Source: Christensenella sp.
Lineage (GTDB): Bacteria > Bacillota > Clostridia > Christensenellales > UBA3700
Direction of reading: 5' to 3'
Length of the DNA stretch: 64,000 nt
NCBI GenBank assembly: GCA_022784465.1
Contig: JALFUR010000006.1
Location: forward strand, 1-64,000
Positions 63,377 to 64,000 of this stretch are shown here, piece by piece. The notes under the pieces are model-generated. The model made no database searches and was not told where the DNA came from. It was given only the letters and a program-made list of their open reading frames with translations. The position numbers were made by a program, and so were the translations under genes. How positions within the stretch are numbered: position 1 is the stretch's first letter; each line of letters opens with the position of its first letter.

Positions 63377-64000
63377 TTATTCTTCGCCGGTCCAACAATA
63401 AGTGCATAATTTGTCTGGATCAATCTCGCATGCTTTTTTAAGATCATCTAATCTATTGAACCCTAAAGATGTAAAGTTTAATTCTTTGCATATGCCATCA
63501 ACCATAGCTTTGTATTTTGCTCCATCTGGGTCAACATATTGTTTTACTTCTTCTCTTGTTGCATCTTTTCCTTCCAATTTATTAATTACTCTTCTAGCAA
63601 CAAGTTCATTCTCCGAAGTAGATCTTGAGAAATTTAAATATTTGCATCCAAAAAGAAGCGGTGGACAAGCTGCACGTATATGAACTTCTTTAGCTCCGCT
63701 TTTATATAAAAATTCTGTTGTTTCTCTCATTTGAGTTCCTCTAACAATTGAATCGTCTATTAAAAGCAATCTCTTTCCTTTAATTAAATCATGTACAGGA
63801 ACTAGCTTCATTTTAGCTATAAGATTTCTCATGCTTTGAACTGGTGGCATAAAACTTCTTGGCCATGTTGGCGTATATTTTATAAATGGACGTTGAAATG
63901 GAACTCCTGATTCATTAGCATAACCAACAGCATGCGCAATTCCCGAATCTGGAACACCTGCAACTGAATCTACCTCTACATTATCTCTTTGTGCCATATA
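63377..64000 (-). CDS. Amidophosphoribosyltransferase paralogue, 3' part only
   Basis: The last ~207 residues of a PurF-type protein whose start lies beyond the right edge. AGVPDSGIAHAVGYA, the PRPP loop LLLIDDSIVRGTQ and KSGAKEVHIRAACPPLLFGC are clear, and the C-terminus CTYCWTG keeps a CxxC pair. It differs from the complete purF at 55276 by a longer C-terminal region (KLEGKDATREEVKQY onwards), so it is a distinct subtype and not a recent duplicate. Whether it has an amidotransferase domain cannot be seen here. Confidence 0.88.
   Translation of the reverse strand, partial: YMAQRDNVEVDSVAGVPDSGIAHAVGYANESGVPFQRPFIKYTPTWPRSFMPPVQSMRNLIAKMKLVPVHDLIKGKRLLLIDDSIVRGTQMRETTEFLYKSGAKEVHIRAACPPLLFGCKYLNFSRSTSENELVARRVINKLEGKDATREEVKQYVDPDGAKYKAMVDGICKELNFTSLGFNRLDDLKKACEIDPDKLCTYCWTGEE

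Overview
The window is strongly AT-rich and packed with genes typical of an anaerobic, spore-forming, low-GC Firmicute of the class Clostridia. The markers are pyruvate:ferredoxin oxidoreductase, a reverse-type rubrerythrin beside a PerR/Fur regulator, the sporulation gene spoIIR, a SipL-like SPOCS/LysM protein next to veg and ispE, a T-box leader, an ECF transporter next to truA and rplM/rpsI, a split archaeal-type glutamate synthase and a type III glutamine synthetase. It looks like ordinary chromosome: I see no phage, transposon, CRISPR array, rRNA or tRNA gene.

Layout. 1-7.6 kb (minus strand): mnmA and a YitT-type membrane protein, then a heterodimeric ABC exporter behind a RimK-like ATP-grasp ligase. 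7.7-13.1 kb: rpsI and rplM with a leader, a plus-strand flavoprotein inserted between rplM and truA, and ecfT-ecfA2-ecfA1. 13.3-16.8 kb: pyruvate:ferredoxin oxidoreductase. 16.9-21.3 kb: a glutamine amidotransferase-like hydrolase, then an MFS transporter, a membrane-anchored MBL hydrolase and a glutamate-5-kinase-like protein. 21.4-22.4 kb: rubrerythrin and PerR/Fur. 22.5-24.2 kb: a GH36 alpha-galactosidase. 24.2-27.8 kb: rho, a UPF0173 hydrolase, PRPP synthetase and a 37-codon ORF coupled to it. 27.9-33.9 kb: a membrane-anchored GH95 glycosidase, spoIIR, ispE, the SipL-like gene and veg. 34-36.7 kb: a CDF metal transporter and T-box-controlled asnB.

37.1-56.7 kb is a nitrogen and glutamine region. 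A run of ten closely spaced minus-strand genes encodes a five-piece glutamate synthase (amidotransferase, FMN domain, ferredoxin, flavin oxidoreductase, GXGXG domain), glutamine synthetase, an ANTAR regulator, CarA, a CarB-DapF fusion and CTP synthase. The divergent plus-strand side carries type III glutamine synthetase, an ammonium channel fused to a PII protein, and purF. These genes make glutamine and glutamate and spend glutamine nitrogen. The glutamate synthase and glnN leaders each consist largely of a terminator-like hairpin starting at or just after a predicted promoter, and a third such hairpin lies before amt. The ANTAR protein is an obvious candidate regulator of them.

56.7-61.6 kb is a metal-homeostasis block: a P1B-2 ATPase with a separate HMA protein and an ArsR/SmtB repressor, then two CobW-family GTPases, one fused to a YcgQ-like domain and one with four His/Cys/acidic repeats. 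61.7-64 kb holds pnuC, a YbaK-type deacylase, a DNA glycosylase and the 3' end of a second purF paralogue cut by the window edge.

I found no wholly new multi-gene system. The most unusual things are the domain fusions (CarB-DapF, Amt-PII, CobW-YcgQ-like, flavin reductase-like with a PCP_red-like tail), the attenuator-like leaders of the nitrogen genes, several genes predicted to make nearly leaderless mRNAs, and a small ORF coupled to prs. All functions are read from sequence motifs without database searches.
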